Of a DNA stretch of 64,000 nucleotides, positions 34,067 through 45,095 are shown piece after piece. How positions within the stretch are numbered: position 1 is the stretch's first letter; each line of letters starts with the position of its first letter. The translations under genes were made by a program, and so were the position numbers. The DNA comes from Golubevia sp. BC0850 (lineage: Eukaryota > Basidiomycota > Exobasidiomycetes > Golubeviales > Golubeviaceae), in the NCBI GenBank assembly GCA_012976225.1, contig JAAVVG010000014.1, positions 1-64,000 on the forward strand, in the 5' to 3' direction. A model generated the notes under the pieces. That model saw nothing but the letters and a program-made list of their open reading frames with translations. It was not told the origin of the DNA and made no database searches.

Positions 34067-36220
34067 CTAATTCTTCTCATCTCCTCCTCCAATCTGTACA
34101 GGTCTCATTTCTTCCACCTGAATTTCAGATTTCTCATCTCTTCTTTCCATTCCCATCCCATCTCCAACTGATTTTTCCGTAAGACTTTCTTTACTCATCC
34201 CATCATCCTTCTTCCTTTCAGAAGAATTCTCAACCTTCTTAGACATCAAACCCATTTCATTTCTCCTAAGTTTCATTTCACCTCCAATTTCAACCGGTCT
34301 ACTCTCTTCAATCACTCTAGATTCTCCACTTGATTCTCTTTCAGAAATCCCTAGACCTGTAGAAAGTGCTTCAGTTTTAGCATCGTTGATGATTTGAGTT
34401 GAAGACTGAGGTTGAGTAATAGGGGAAGAGAGATTTGAAGTGGTAGAAGTTGAAGATTCTCCATCAATTTCAACAGGTCTACTATCTTCAATTCCAACTT
34501 TCGATTTCTTTTCACTTCTATCAAAGACCCCGAGACCAGATCCAACAGCTGATTCTTTTGTAATCTGTTCTTGAAGTTTCCCTTGACCTTGACTTGATTC
34601 AGCTTTCAATTCTTCACTAGCGATTGAGACAGGTCTACTCTCTTCAATTTCAACTTGAGAACCTCCTTCACTTCTCTCAAAAACTCCGAGACCAATTCCA
34701 ACGGCTTCTTTCTTAACCTCTTGATTTCCAAGTCTCTCTTTGTTTGATTCTGATTGCTTAATTTCAACAGGTCTTGATTCTTCGATTGATCTACTTTGAT
34801 CAGATTCTTCTGACCTTTCAATTCCTAATCCAGCTCCAACTGCTGAAGTTTTGGATTCAGAAGTAACTCCTTGATCTTGATCATTCAAAGAAATCTGTGA
34901 TTGATTTCCATTTCCACCAATCGAGACTGGGACTGAATCCTCAATTTCACTTTGCCTAATAGGTGGAGATGAAGGTTGAGAAGGTTTTGAATTGGAATTG
35001 GAAAGTCCCATTGAAGTGGATGATGCAATTGAAAGAGCTGACTTCGAGATGATTGAACGAGCTTTGGGATCGACTGATTCTGAGTTGACTTTTTGAGAAA
35101 GGAAGAAATGGAAAGAAAGAACGATGAAGACAGGGTTTAGTAAGCTTTCGACCATCTTATTATCAAGTGAACTCCAAACGACATCAAGAGGAGAATCCTT
35201 CCATTCATAATAATGAAAGATTTGAGGATTCATCAAGAAACAAAACAAAAACTCACCTTTCCAACCACCAGTATCACTCCCATTTAAAAACTCTTGCCAT
35301 TCCTCCTCAACTCTACCAGCCATTTTAACCTCCTGGAAAGAAATCAAAGAATCCTTACTAGGGTTGTTCTTCCTAAAACCTTTCAACAACGGATCCTCAT
35401 GGTTCCTGGAAAAGACTCTCCCAAATTCGACAACGACTTTTCTTCCCGCCTCGATTGATAATTTCCTAGGTTTAGCCTCACTCTCTTCCAAAACCTTCAA
35501 AACCTTATGAAAGAACTTTAAACAATCTGAAAACCTAAGAGATGTAGATTGATAGGTTCTTCTGAAGAACAGTTTTGAATTTCCAGGATCGATTAATGAC
35601 CAAGAGTGTTGAGATGAAGTATCGGATGAATTTTGTTTAATGAATTGAGAATGTTGTAAGATACCTCCTAAGGAAGTTTCTAAGGCTGTTGTTGTTGTGA
35701 TATGTTGTTGATCTCTGATGGTATAAATCTCTCCTGAGAGAGTAGCGCTTGATCCTCTACTTTTACGATTTGAAGAAGAATTGGGAAATTCTTTTTGATT
35801 TTTCCTTTTGTCTGATCTTTTAGTCCATTGATTCTTACTTTGATCTGAGTTTGAATTTGAATTTTCAAGTCCGAGGTCCTTTTTTGCCAATCCGATTCTG
35901 ATTAGAGAAGCTAAATCTTGCTTCGAATGAGAGTTCGTTTCTGTTTCCTCTACTTGTTGCTGAGCTTCAATTTTGGACGAAAGAGTTTTCCATTCTGAAT
36001 CTGAAGAAGAATCTTGAGTCTGAGAAGTAGACTTAGGAGAGGTCGGAGAAGTTGAAGTTGAATTGAATCTTTGATGAGTAATTGAAGGATGACGTCGAAA
36101 GTTGCTCTGAGAATGAGTCCGATTGTTGATTGTTAAACTTGTGGAAGTGAAATTTGAGTTAGTGCAAGTAGAGTAAGCTCTTAGCAAACTTCTGTTAGCT
36201 GATACCTTTCGTCCTAACAT
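34067..36220 (-). CDS. Probable mitochondrial protein with five C-terminal tandem repeats
   Basis: The open frame has 717 codons. Removing a likely 168-nt intron (35256-35089; GTGAGT donor, long pyrimidine tract, acceptor AAAAAG) leaves 661 residues in the same frame; the intron itself has no stop. The N-terminus (MLGRKVSANRSLLRAYST) looks like a mitochondrial presequence. The middle (WSLIDPGNSKLFFRRTY, SLRFSDCLKFFHKVLKVLEE) faintly recalls pterin-4a-carbinolamine dehydratase but lacks the HHP motif. The C-terminal ~280 residues hold five degenerate ~30-55-residue repeats: [AS]VG-x-GLG-[IV] ... RSE ... [IV]E[ED]SRPV[ES]I, for example SAVGAGLGIERSEE and IEESRPVEI. It is transcribed divergently from mitoribosomal uL6 across 270 bases, which supports a mitochondrial role. 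The function is unknown. Confidence 0.7.
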   Translation of the reverse strand: MLGRKVSANRSLLRAYSTCTNSNFTSTSLTINNRTHSQSNFRRHPSITHQRFNSTSTSPTSPKSTSQTQDSSSDSEWKTLSSKIEAQQQVEETETNSHSKQDLASLIRIGLAKKDLGLENSNSNSDQSKNQWTKRSDKRKNQKEFPNSSSNRKSRGSSATLSGEIYTIRDQQHITTTTALETSLGGILQHSQFIKQNSSDTSSQHSWSLIDPGNSKLFFRRTYQSTSLRFSDCLKFFHKVLKVLEESEAKPRKLSIEAGRKVVVEFGRVFSRNHEDPLLKGFRKNNPSKDSLISFQEVKMAGRVEEEWQEFLNGSDTGGWKGEFLFCFLMNPQIFHYYEWKDSPLDVVWSSLDNKMVESLLNPVFIVLSFHFFLSQKVNSESVDPKARSIISKSALSIASSTSMGLSNSNSKPSQPSSPPIRQSEIEDSVPVSIGGNGNQSQISLNDQDQGVTSESKTSAVGAGLGIERSEESDQSRSIEESRPVEIKQSESNKERLGNQEVKKEAVGIGLGVFERSEGGSQVEIEESRPVSIASEELKAESSQGQGKLQEQITKESAVGSGLGVFDRSEKKSKVGIEDSRPVEIDGESSTSTTSNLSSPITQPQSSTQIINDAKTEALSTGLGISERESSGESRVIEESRPVEIGGEMKLRRNEMGLMSKKVENSSERKKDDGMSKESLTEKSVGDGMGMERRDEKSEIQVEEMRPVQIGGGDEKN

Positions 36221-36305
36221 CGTCGAATGAGGGAGTGGGTAGTGAGTAGTGAAGGAGTGGAAGGGAAAGACGATGAGAAGAAGAAACAGAAAAATTCAAG
36301 TCACT

Positions 36306-36446
36306 CGCAACTGCAACGCAACGCCACGCAACGCAGCCAACAGCAGCAACGAGGAATTAAGATCAACTTGAGTCAAATCATAATTCACTTTTAAATCTCA
36401 AGAGCAAACATCAACAGTCGCAACAGCCACAGCCACAGCCACAGCC
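36306..36446. promoter_or_regulatory. Shared promoter with CGCAAC and ACAGCC repeats
   Basis: The 270-base gap between two divergent mitochondrial-type genes holds CGCAAC at 36306, 36317, 36327 and 36419, and (ACAGCC)4 at 36423-36446. CGCAAC is the complement of the GTTGCG array at 22.9 kb. The repeats may be leader sequence or binding sites. Confidence 0.35.
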
Positions 36447-36490
36447 AATCGACGAAAGCCTCTCCAGTTGCTGATCTCCATTTGCCAATC

Positions 36491-37584
36491 ATGCTCACTT
36501 CTTCTTCTTCAAGTTCAATTCTATCGCGGAGCATAAGTTTAACTTCATCCAAATCCAAACCCTTTTCTCAAATCCAACTCCGAAATTCACACATTGGATC
36601 TTCACCACTTTACCTTCCAGCTTCGACTACCTTAACGATTCTACCTTTCCCACCTCATCCCAATCCAAATCGACCTTTACCAACTTCACTAAAAACAGCT
36701 CAAACCATTCAAGTGAAAGGTCCAAAAGGTCAATTAAATTTACCTCTACATGATTGTGTAAAACTCAATTGGAATTCAAAATCAACTTCTTCAACTTCTT
36801 CCTCTTCTTCCACTCCTTCAATCCTTTCACTTTCAGTCCTAGATCCAACTTTAAAATCTCATCGATCAATCTGGGGACTGTCAAGAGCTCTATTATCAAA
36901 TGCAATCAATGGTGTTTCAGAAGGTCATTCCTTGATTTTAAGAATGGTTGGAGTTGGTTATAGAGCTTCTATTGAATTGGAACCTTTACCTCCCGGAGTA
37001 AAACCTAGCTCTGATAGACCTCAAAAACAAAGGATCAGTTTGAGACTGGGTTATAGTCATCCAATTCTTATGAAGATTCCAGAGGGGATCGAAGCTACTA
37101 CTCCTCAACCAACTAGAATCGTTTTGAAAGGGCCTGATAAGGCTGCCTTGGGTTTGTTTGCTAGTCAAATTAGACAGTGGAGGAAACCTGAACCTTATAA
37201 GGTGAGTGGGTGGAACAAAGTAGCCAATAGATTGGAAGCAGGGAAAACATCAAGCGCGATCACAGGTGAAGGGGGATCTTGATCTTCAGGAGAGGAAGAG
37301 AGTTCTCTCTTTCTCTCTATTTGACGAATACTTGGAGAAGAAGGTCACAATCAAACTTTCATTCTTTGGAATAGAGCAGCTTGCATTTGATCTCCTACAG
37401 ACCTTCAGATCCTTTCCTAAGAGTCTCTCATCTCTGTGCCCAAATCACTAATTCCCTCTTGCCCCTCCTCTCTCGTCTCTCTTCATTCCCTTTAATCTCA
37501 ATCTTTTTCTTCTGAAATCATCAGGGTAAGGGTGTCTTCGTAGGAGATGAAACCATCAAGATCAAGGCTGCTAAGAAGAAGTAA
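36491..37584 (+). CDS. MRPL6: Mitochondrial large-subunit ribosomal protein uL6m
   Basis: A component of the mitochondrial large ribosomal subunit near the GTPase-associated region. Exons 36491-37201 and 37525-37584 join in frame to 256 residues. I chose the ATG at 36491 because it begins a Ser/Arg/Lys-rich presequence (LSRSISLTSSKSKPFSQIQL). Family signatures are IQVKGPKGQLNLPLHDCVKL, IWGLSRALLSNAINGVSEGH, LRMVGVGYRASIELE and, across the splice, RKPEPYK/GKGVFVGDETIKI before a basic end. A short Ser-rich insertion sits near residue 100. The gene is intact. Confidence 0.95.
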
Positions 37585-38320
37585 AAAAAGGGCTTCAAAA
37601 CTCAAAAGCAGAAGATCAGGATTTAATATGAAGATTTTATTTTGGTTCACAAGACTCTTTTGTAAAAGTTGAGATTTTCGTTAATATGATAGAGAGAGAG
37701 AGAGAGAGCTCCTATGATCCTTGTTTAATTTGTAGCTGAACTGATCTGGTCTTTTCAGCTTGTTCTTCTTTACTTCCAACATTAAAGAACGCATTCCACT
37801 ATGTCTCTATTACTTCTTTTTACCTCGAAAATACAATCATAGCAAATCTCAGCTCAATTCGTATGATTTTGTTTGGAGAAGTCGTGCAGTTTCTCCTGCT
37901 TGGTATACAGTGATTTGTATACTCCCATTCTTAATTCTGCTATTGTTTCGATTCTCAGCAAACAAACATTCATGCAGTCATTTCACATGTCAAATGTTTC
38001 AGGAGAGAGGTTAGGGAGTAAGTAGGCTATGTGGACTTGGACTTCTGAAGGATCATTTTGAAACTCAAAAAGGGGGGGTCTTTTTCTCCTCTGATCCTTT
38101 CTCCCTCCTCTCATCTACCCACCATGTTCTCTTCGATGATTCCAAATCCAAAAAATGGACCTGGAGACAGAGCGACCTTTCAAGTGTTCAACCCAGCTTT
38201 CAGTGCAGTTTCGAATGATTGGGCTGGCAGTTAGGACGTAGGTCAAGGCCGACCTGTGACCAGACCTGACCTGGCCTAACCTAAGTCAATTGTTTGGCAG
38301 GTCTGATCGTCAGGTCAGGG
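37585..38320. other. Intergenic
   Basis: Holds an (AG)9 tract at 37691-37708 and a G7 run near 38070. Around 38240-38320 several ACCTG/CAGGT copies cluster just before the F-box fragment. No gene is supported. Confidence 0.4.
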
Positions 38321-38816
38321 TTTCCTCCAAAGATCTAGTCCTGATTTGTCAGGACTTCTATTCGCTCTCGTCGCCTTTACGTTTCTCAACTTTGAGTCTG
38401 TGAATCTCTATGAGAGAACTCGATCGATGAATTGGAACTATTTCATCAGTCAAGAGAAGTTACTAGAAGATTAGTAATTGACGTCCAAGATGGTGAAAGG
38501 GGAAAATGAAATGAAGAAACTATTTAATTTGACCTTCACGTTGAGCAGCAGGCTTCAGATTCTGACCATACATTCCTCAAACTTTTCTGGGGCTCGCGAG
38601 CTCCTAACTACTTTGAACAATTCATGGCTATGCCAGACCAAATCCTGGAATTTTGAGTACTCAATTGAGTACTCGAGTGGGAAGAGATGCCGGCGGTACA
38701 AAATATACGAGACGGCATCGACTTCCCGGGCCAACTTCACTCTCCTTCCTTTCTACGTCCAACAAAGAGAGATGCTGCAGCCCATACCTACCTACGTCGA
38801 GGAATGTAAGATTTGA
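38321..38816 (+). pseudogene. Decayed F-box fragment, partial copy of the gene at 172
   Basis: The plus strand reads SSKDLVLICQDFYSLSSPLR then FSTLSL, close to SSKDLALVCQDFYSLSSPLR/FSTLYL of the first gene; the DNA is also clearly similar over ~75 bases. A stop follows. A later frame gives REVTRRLVIDVQDGE, matching KRKINRLVVEFEDA, and then LRR-like NLTFTLSSRLQILTIHSSNF in a frame open to 38816. The start of the F-box and the end of the gene are missing. It is a duplicated and decayed relic. Confidence 0.75.
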
Positions 38817-39210
38817 AACTCAAGAGAAACTTTCGGTTGGTTCAACAACTTGAAGTTTTCGAACGGCAGGCTCGCAGTAGATGAAAGACCCTGACATGTG
38901 CTGCCCTGAAACGGAGAGTCCCGAAAGCCAAACAAAGGAAGCTTCTTCGAAGTTCTTCTTCCCCTATCTCCATCAAACATCTCCCTTTCTTTTCCTTTCT
39001 TTTCCCCTTTCTTTGACTACCTTTATCCATTGCCCTTCGCCTCCCTCAACTTCAAGAAACTTCAGACCAACTGCCCACACTCCTTTCGATCACTCTCTTT
39101 GCTCACCTCACGCTCTCTTTTGCTCTGCCAAACTCAAGTCTTTCGACAGCTTCAACATCAAACCTACTATTGCAACTCTCTACCACTCATTACTCAACTC
39201 AAACCACAAG
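38817..39210. other. Upstream region of the GH16 gene
   Basis: A pyrimidine-rich plus strand (38960-39020, TTTTCCTTTC runs) leads to the ATG at 39211; no TATA box is evident. Confidence 0.4.
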
Positions 39211-40670
39211 ATGTTATCTCTTCGCCTCTCTTTCCTGATCGCTGCATTGACCTTAGGGGCTTCTTCCATTCTTGCTGCCGACAAAAAATGGTGAGTGCCT
39301 GGTAATCTGGCAACCGTTGGTTAAAGTTAATTGTGGTTAAAAGGACTCCTTGATTTTGATCGAAGGGAGGAGGGAGCCGGTCTGATTGCCTGAGGGACAT
39401 GCTCATAAAAGTGAACAGAAAGACAAGGCCTGAACTTGAATCTCACAAACATCAAACACAGTCCAAGTTCTGCTCCTTGTCGCTCTCAATTCGGCTACTG
39501 TGGATCTAGTGCGATGCACTGTCTATCAGGTTGTGATCCTTTTGGTGAGTCACTTGGCGCCATGTGTTGTGTGTTGTTGGTCCTACCTCACTCACTAACT
39601 TTCATCTTCTCATGCTCAGGATCTTACAAACACTCCTCTTGTGCACCTATGCCAAGGTGCGAAGATCAACACCTTGACTTCACCAACCATCAAACTCATC
39701 ACGTAGACATCTCTGACTACAAGGGTGACCCAAATCAGGCTCCAATGACTCTGGAGGGAGGTGACGTCCGTGCCACCAAGACAGGGTTGAAGTTGGCAGT
39801 CAAAAAAGCCAAGAATGACGCCGATGGAGGAACCAGCCTCTCTACTACAAGATGTGAGCAGTCGGTAGTGTTTGAGAAGGAATGGAAACGAGAGTTCCTT
39901 CCTATGATCGTATTATCCTTCGAACTTTCCGGTGTTGACTTTCACTTTTCTCCTGTCTTCATTTTAGATCTCTACTTTGGAAGGACAACTGCCGTTTTGA
40001 AACATGCTAATCATCAAGGTATCGTTGCTGCATTCATCACCATGGCTCCTGGGAAGGATGAAATCGATTGGGAGATGACTGGCAATGACCATGGAAACGC
40101 TCAGACTAACTTCTATTATCACTGGGTAGACGAGCCCTCTTATGGTAATGGAAGAACTACCTCAGTAGCCGACGATTTCACAACGGCAGACTGGCATTCC
40201 TGGACAATTGACTGGAGTCCCACAAGAATTCACTTCGAGATCGACGGAAAGATTGTTAGAACTGTCACTAAGTCATCAACCAAACAAAAGAATGGTCTCT
40301 ACAAGTACCCAGCCACTCCAAGCAGAATTCAATTGTCGATCTGGGACTCCGATGGAATGGGATCTGTGAGTTTGGAGAAGCTCACTCTTTGATCAGATTG
40401 AAACGTTGACCTCTGGGAGTGGTAAACTGACACAGTTCTTTCTATCTTTTCCCTCAGGGTACTCAACAATGGACTGGAGGAAAACCTCAATGGTCCAAAG
40501 CTGATTCTCACGGAACTTTCACTTCTGAGATCAAATCTCTCGACATTCAATGCTCTGACCCATCTTCTTTGGGTTCGGATTACTCTGCATACACTTGGTC
40601 TTCGAAGATGGATCCAGCAACTGGTCAACCAAAGGTCTTAGGTACCAAGAGATCTACCAATGTCAACTAG
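39211..40670 (+). CDS. GH16 cell-wall transglycosylase with a Cys-rich chitin-binding-like N-terminus (Crh type)
   Basis: Crh enzymes link chitin to beta-glucan in the fungal wall. Exons 39211-39290, 39462-39544, 39620-39853, 39968-40365 and 40458-40670 join in frame to 335 residues. A signal peptide (MLSLRLSFLIAALTLGASSI) precedes a Cys-rich CBM18-like segment (SSAPCRSQFGYCGSSAMHCL). The catalytic GH16 signature is GKDEIDWEMTGND, with both acidic residues of DExDxE present. Later landmarks are DFTTADWHSWTIDWSPTRIH, IQLSIWDSDGMGSGTQQWTG and GGKPQWSKAD. The C-terminus (GTKRSTNVN) has no GPI signal, so it is probably secreted. The gene is intact. Confidence 0.93.
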
Positions 40671-41358
40671 ACATGCAACACTTGCTTCAATAGATACGCC
40701 ACCTGTCTTCATACAAACTCTCAAGGAACAATCTCTCTCGTCTACAGCTTCTTCATTCTTTCTGCTTTCTCACCTCTTTTCAGTCATCGATGTCAGGGTT
40801 TTGCTTTCCTATGTTCTTCTTCTGTTCCTCTTTTGTTTACACCGCGTCTCCCTTCGGGGATAGTAATCTCTTGACGCTTCTCCTTCAAAACGTGTGTGTC
40901 GACACCGATTGATTGAACAGGCATTCCTGACAAATGGGGATGGTCTGAGTGACCCTCGCCACAAATGAGGCAATCAAAATCGGATTGAGAAACAAGAAGA
41001 TTGGTGAGATTGTTTGGAAAGTGATTGGAAGTTTGCAAGTAAATTCGAGACAGAAAGAGAGAGGAGAGAGAGGACGGGCAAAATTATATAAGGACGAAGG
41101 CGAAAAGGTGCCAGAGGAAGTAACAGATGGAAGAGAATTCGGCGCTGTGAATTTGTATTTGTGTGTGAGAGAGATTGATGTTGAGATTGAAAGAGAGAGT
41201 TTTTGTTACAGTTTGAGAGTTTTTTGGCATTTGGATTTGCGAGAGAGACGAACGAGTAAGAGATCCATAGCGAGAAGGGATGAGAAAAGAGTGAAGAGAG
41301 AAGGGGTGGGAAAAAGAGCATGGGATTGAAGTGAAAGAAAGAAACGTCTCGAGATCGA
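40671..41358. other. Intergenic between convergent genes
   Basis: 688 bases with GA-rich plus-strand composition and chance frames on both strands. A TATATAA at about 41086 faces no gene I can support. Confidence 0.4.
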
Positions 41359-44300
41359 TCAACGAGATGCTTTGGCGGCTCTTGTCATAGTACCGGAAGG
41401 AAGAAGACTTGCTTTGATCGCTTTTTTCTCATTGATCAAAGCTTCGAGTTCAGAGCAAACCTCGCTCATCGTCGGACGATCTCGAGGAGCTTGACTCCAC
41501 ATCCTGTCGATGAGATCAACGATTTCTCCACCGAATTGACGACGAATGAAACCAGTGTAAGGTCTGAAAGAGAAAGCAAAGAGGACCAAAGTCAATTTGA
41601 AGATCACGCGAAGAGAACCTCCTGAGCCATCCCTCAAAACTCACCTTTGCTTCTTCTGACCGACATCTAAGTAGATTTGATGTTCATTCATTCCTTGGAA
41701 AGGATACTTCTTGTCTTGTTGATGCCACTGAAGAGTCTCCCAGAAGGTCATAGCAGTACTCCAGACGTCGACCTTTTCGTTGTAATTGGGCTTGGGAACC
41801 CAGAGCTCTGGACCTTGCCAATTGACAGTTCCAACTAATGAGCGCATCATCGAACGAGTGGTATTCTTAACACGGGCGAGTCCCTGAGTAAGAGAAAGAC
41901 GCAGCATGTCGGAGGAAGTTCGATTATCGTTTTCCATCTCGAAATGCTTTACTCACGAAGTCGTTGATCTTAGCAACACGTCCTTTGGTAACGAGAACGT
42001 TGGTAGACTTGATATCACGATGAATGATAGCAGGAGTACGTGTGTGGAGGTACTCCAGTCCACGAGCGGTTTCGAGCATGATGCGGAACTGACGAGAGGG
42101 AGACAAGAGAAAAGCCCAATCAGTAAAACAACCCCAATCTCAAAGAATCAAAGCATCGAGATACTCACGATTTCTTCGTCATCCAAAGGAGCAACGTTAC
42201 GAATGTAATCGAAAAGATCTCCATTCGAACAGAGTTCAGAGACGATCATACAAGGAACGATATTCTTTGGATCATCTGGAATGCTCACTCCAATGAATCT
42301 AACAATGTTTTCATGCTTGAGATCCCTTAGAAGACTGATCTCTTTGATGTCCATCTCGGTCAAGTGATCTCTAATGTCAGAGATGGCAACTTTGTTGACT
42401 CTAGTCTTTGAGATGTGATACTTTCCGACGTAGACGTCCTTGAAACCTCCAGATCCAATCTTCTCGAGCTTTTCGAGCTTTGAAGGTGAAATCTCCTTGT
42501 CCAAAAGATTGAGAGATTCTAAATCCAGACCGTTTAGTTCGTCGACTCCATCCCCTGGAGCTGGAGCAGCTGCTTCGGCATTGTTGACGCTAAGAGCTGG
42601 AGTTGAGGGCTTTGAAGACTGAACTTCTAGCTCCTCAGATCTGAGTAGAAGAGGTTTGTGTGAGTTTCGGCTAGCTCTCTTTGAATTACCACGAACCGTA
42701 GCGATGGAGCTCTTCCCGGCAGTTGCAGTGGAGCTGATATCAGCTTCCCTTTGATTGTTGAACCAGTTCATGAGAGAGTTAATAAGATCGGCTTTCTTGT
42801 CGCCCTCAGCGTATTCGATGTCCCTTTCTGAGCAGAGATCCACCAGCTCAGCCCTGCGAAGACGATTGAGAGAGCTGTTGGTGGGAGCTGACATGGGATT
42901 TTCCTCCTCTTGATCTGCATCTGCCATTTCCACGTCCTCTGGACCTGGAGAACTAGAACGAGCCTGCTCTTCCATGTTCTCATCTGAAGTCATCAGACGT
43001 AGCTTCCCGTTCCTGAGCTTGCGGATCTTGGAAGGACTTGCACCAGTGTCTGTTGATTCCCCTTGATCGACCTCGGTCAAAGTAGAGCCGGAAGAACTTG
43101 ATCTTTGAGAAGACTTGTTGAAATCTAAGAGTTGAGTTCCATTCTTTCCTCTGCGAAGATGGCGAGCTGGCTTGCTCTTGACGGGAGTGGCTTCTTCCAT
43201 GAAAGTGTCGCTCTGTCCTCCTTCTTCGTCTTCTTCTTCCTCTCCATGCTGATCTTCATCCGATTTGTACTCGTTATCTCCGACATCAGTGGTCTCAGCG
43301 TCTGCAGCGCCACCAGTAGAAAGATCGACTTGTATCTTGGCTTGAGCGTTCCTCTTGCTTTGGCGGAGGGGTTTGACAGCTTTTGAAGTGACTGGAGAGC
43401 TCTCGACCCATTCGTCGTGACTACCATCTCTTGAGCTAGTGCTTCCGTTTTCGAAAGCGACACGTTTACCTCTGGTAGCTCTACGTTTGGGTCGAGGAGT
43501 ACGGGAGGTAGCATCGGCCATGAAAATGTCTCCGCCCATTCCAGTCCTGTTTCCGGGTATGTGAGATCCTAGAGAGAGTCGAGAAGCACGTTGACGAGAC
43601 TTGGCTCTTGTACGGATAGGAGAGGAAGCCGCAAAGACGGGAGGCTTGTTTCTCAGCTGACGAGTACGATTGTCGAAGAGAGGAGAAGAGGTTCCAGCTG
43701 AAAGATATCCAGAGCTGCGACCAGCGGCTCCACGAAGCGGTCTGGCGGCCAATTCGGAAGGATTAGATTGTCCTGGAACGGAGGTAGTGCGACTTCTGCT
43801 TCTCTTGACGGGCTCCGATGGCTCCGGGGCTCCACGAGCTGCTCTTTGAGCTTTGCGTTGACGACGTTGCTCTTGATGAACTTCTCTCGATGGTTCCGCT
43901 TCAGTTTCCTCTCCTTCAGCATCGTTGGCAAAGTCTGTTTCCGATCCTTGGGCTTCTCCTCCTGTTGAGAGACCCTTCTTCTTTCCCTTAGACCCTTTCG
44001 ACTTGCTTCCTCCGGGACTGCTGCTGAGCTCACATCTCTGAGCTCTACGAGTTCTTGAGGAATCAGCAGCTTCTCCATCCTCATCTTCAGAAGAATCCGA
44101 AGCGGCTCGAGCGAGGTCTCCTCCTTCCTCCTCCTCGTCCTCTTCACGTGACCTTGATCTGGCAGAGATGATTCCAGTGATCAAGTCATCTTTAGTGAGA
44201 AGGTTGAGATCGATCACCTCGTCCGGCTCGAAAGTTCCTGCTAGACGATTTAGGCGTTCTAAATGAGACTTGTTCTTTCTCTGGAGCTGCCAAGAGGGAG

Positions 44301-45095
44301 CGCTCTGGAGAAGTCTCTCGTCTGGGAAGAGTGGTGGAGATACAAGGACAAATGGATGAGTCTCCAACCCTTTCGACTTTCCAATTGTGCTATCAATCGA
44401 ATCTGAATCCGAACTGCTATTCCCACTCGTCCAATTAGAAGAGAGTACTCACCTTCGTCTTCCTCAGCTGCATGCTCTGCTCCTCCTATGCCTTCCTCCT
44501 CTTCCTCTTCGTCCTCACTCTGCGGAGCACCTGAAGCAACGCGTCTGTCGCGTGACTTTGAAGTGTTGGAAATTTTCCTAGATCTCTGATCCGACTTGGG
44601 AGATCCATTAGAGAGGTGCAGTTGAGTAAGTTCACGTCTTAAAGCTCTACCATTTGGAGAGTTGGAATTAGAGGAGAGACGTCTCTTTGAAGATGAGACA
44701 GAGTTTGGATCTGAAAGGGAACCAGCAGAAGACCATTCTGAAAGGTTATCGACTTCTCGAGATGAAGGTGGAGATTGAGGGATGGATTTGTGAGTGTTTG
44801 AGGTGCGAGGACCTGTACTGGTGGTGGTGGTGGTAGTTGTAATGGTGGTATTCAATAGACCTCTCTTCCTCTTTGTTCCTGCAGAATTTGATCTCATTGT
44901 GGTATTCCTGACTGGAATTTGAATGTAAAAGTTAGGAGAGGAAGGAGGATGATTGTCTAATCTCTTCTTGGTGTTTGCCAATTGGAATGGTGACTGGTTT
45001 TGCTGATCGTTGACTGAGGCTTTCAATTGACGATTGAGGGTGTGATGGCTGTGAGATGGAACGTTTGATGGAACTGGTGATAAGACTGATCTCAT
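41359..45095 (-). CDS. TKL-type protein kinase with a long disordered N-terminus and a SAP-like motif
   Basis: Exons 45095-44453, 44369-42169, 42088-41957, 41883-41645 and 41563-41359 join in frame to 1,139 residues. Residues 1-~700 are charged and Ser-rich with acidic runs and several basic clusters (likely nuclear). A SAP-like helix pair sits near 710-750 (NRLRRAELVDLCSERDIEYA, then KKADLINSLMNWF), suggesting DNA or chromatin contact. The kinase domain covers ~845-1120: IGSGGFKDVYVGKYHI, LRDLKHENIVRFIGVSIPDD, IIHRDIKSTNVLV, KINDFGLARVK, GTVNWQGPEL, then WSQAPRDRPTMSEV. The Gly loop, HRD and DFG are intact, but VAIS replaces VAIK: the ATP-anchoring Lys is not in its usual place. I recall fungal relatives with similar VAIxDIR sequences. 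Substrates are unknown. Confidence 0.88.

Noticed and set aside
35300-35620. Pterin-4a-carbinolamine dehydratase domain in the repeat protein
   Set aside because: The spacing of aromatic residues is suggestive, but the HHP signature and other catalytic residues are missing; not enough to name it.
42440-44367. Many plus-strand open frames opposite the kinase exon
   Set aside because: They mirror the Ser/Arg/Glu-rich coding strand and have no motifs, starts or splice support.
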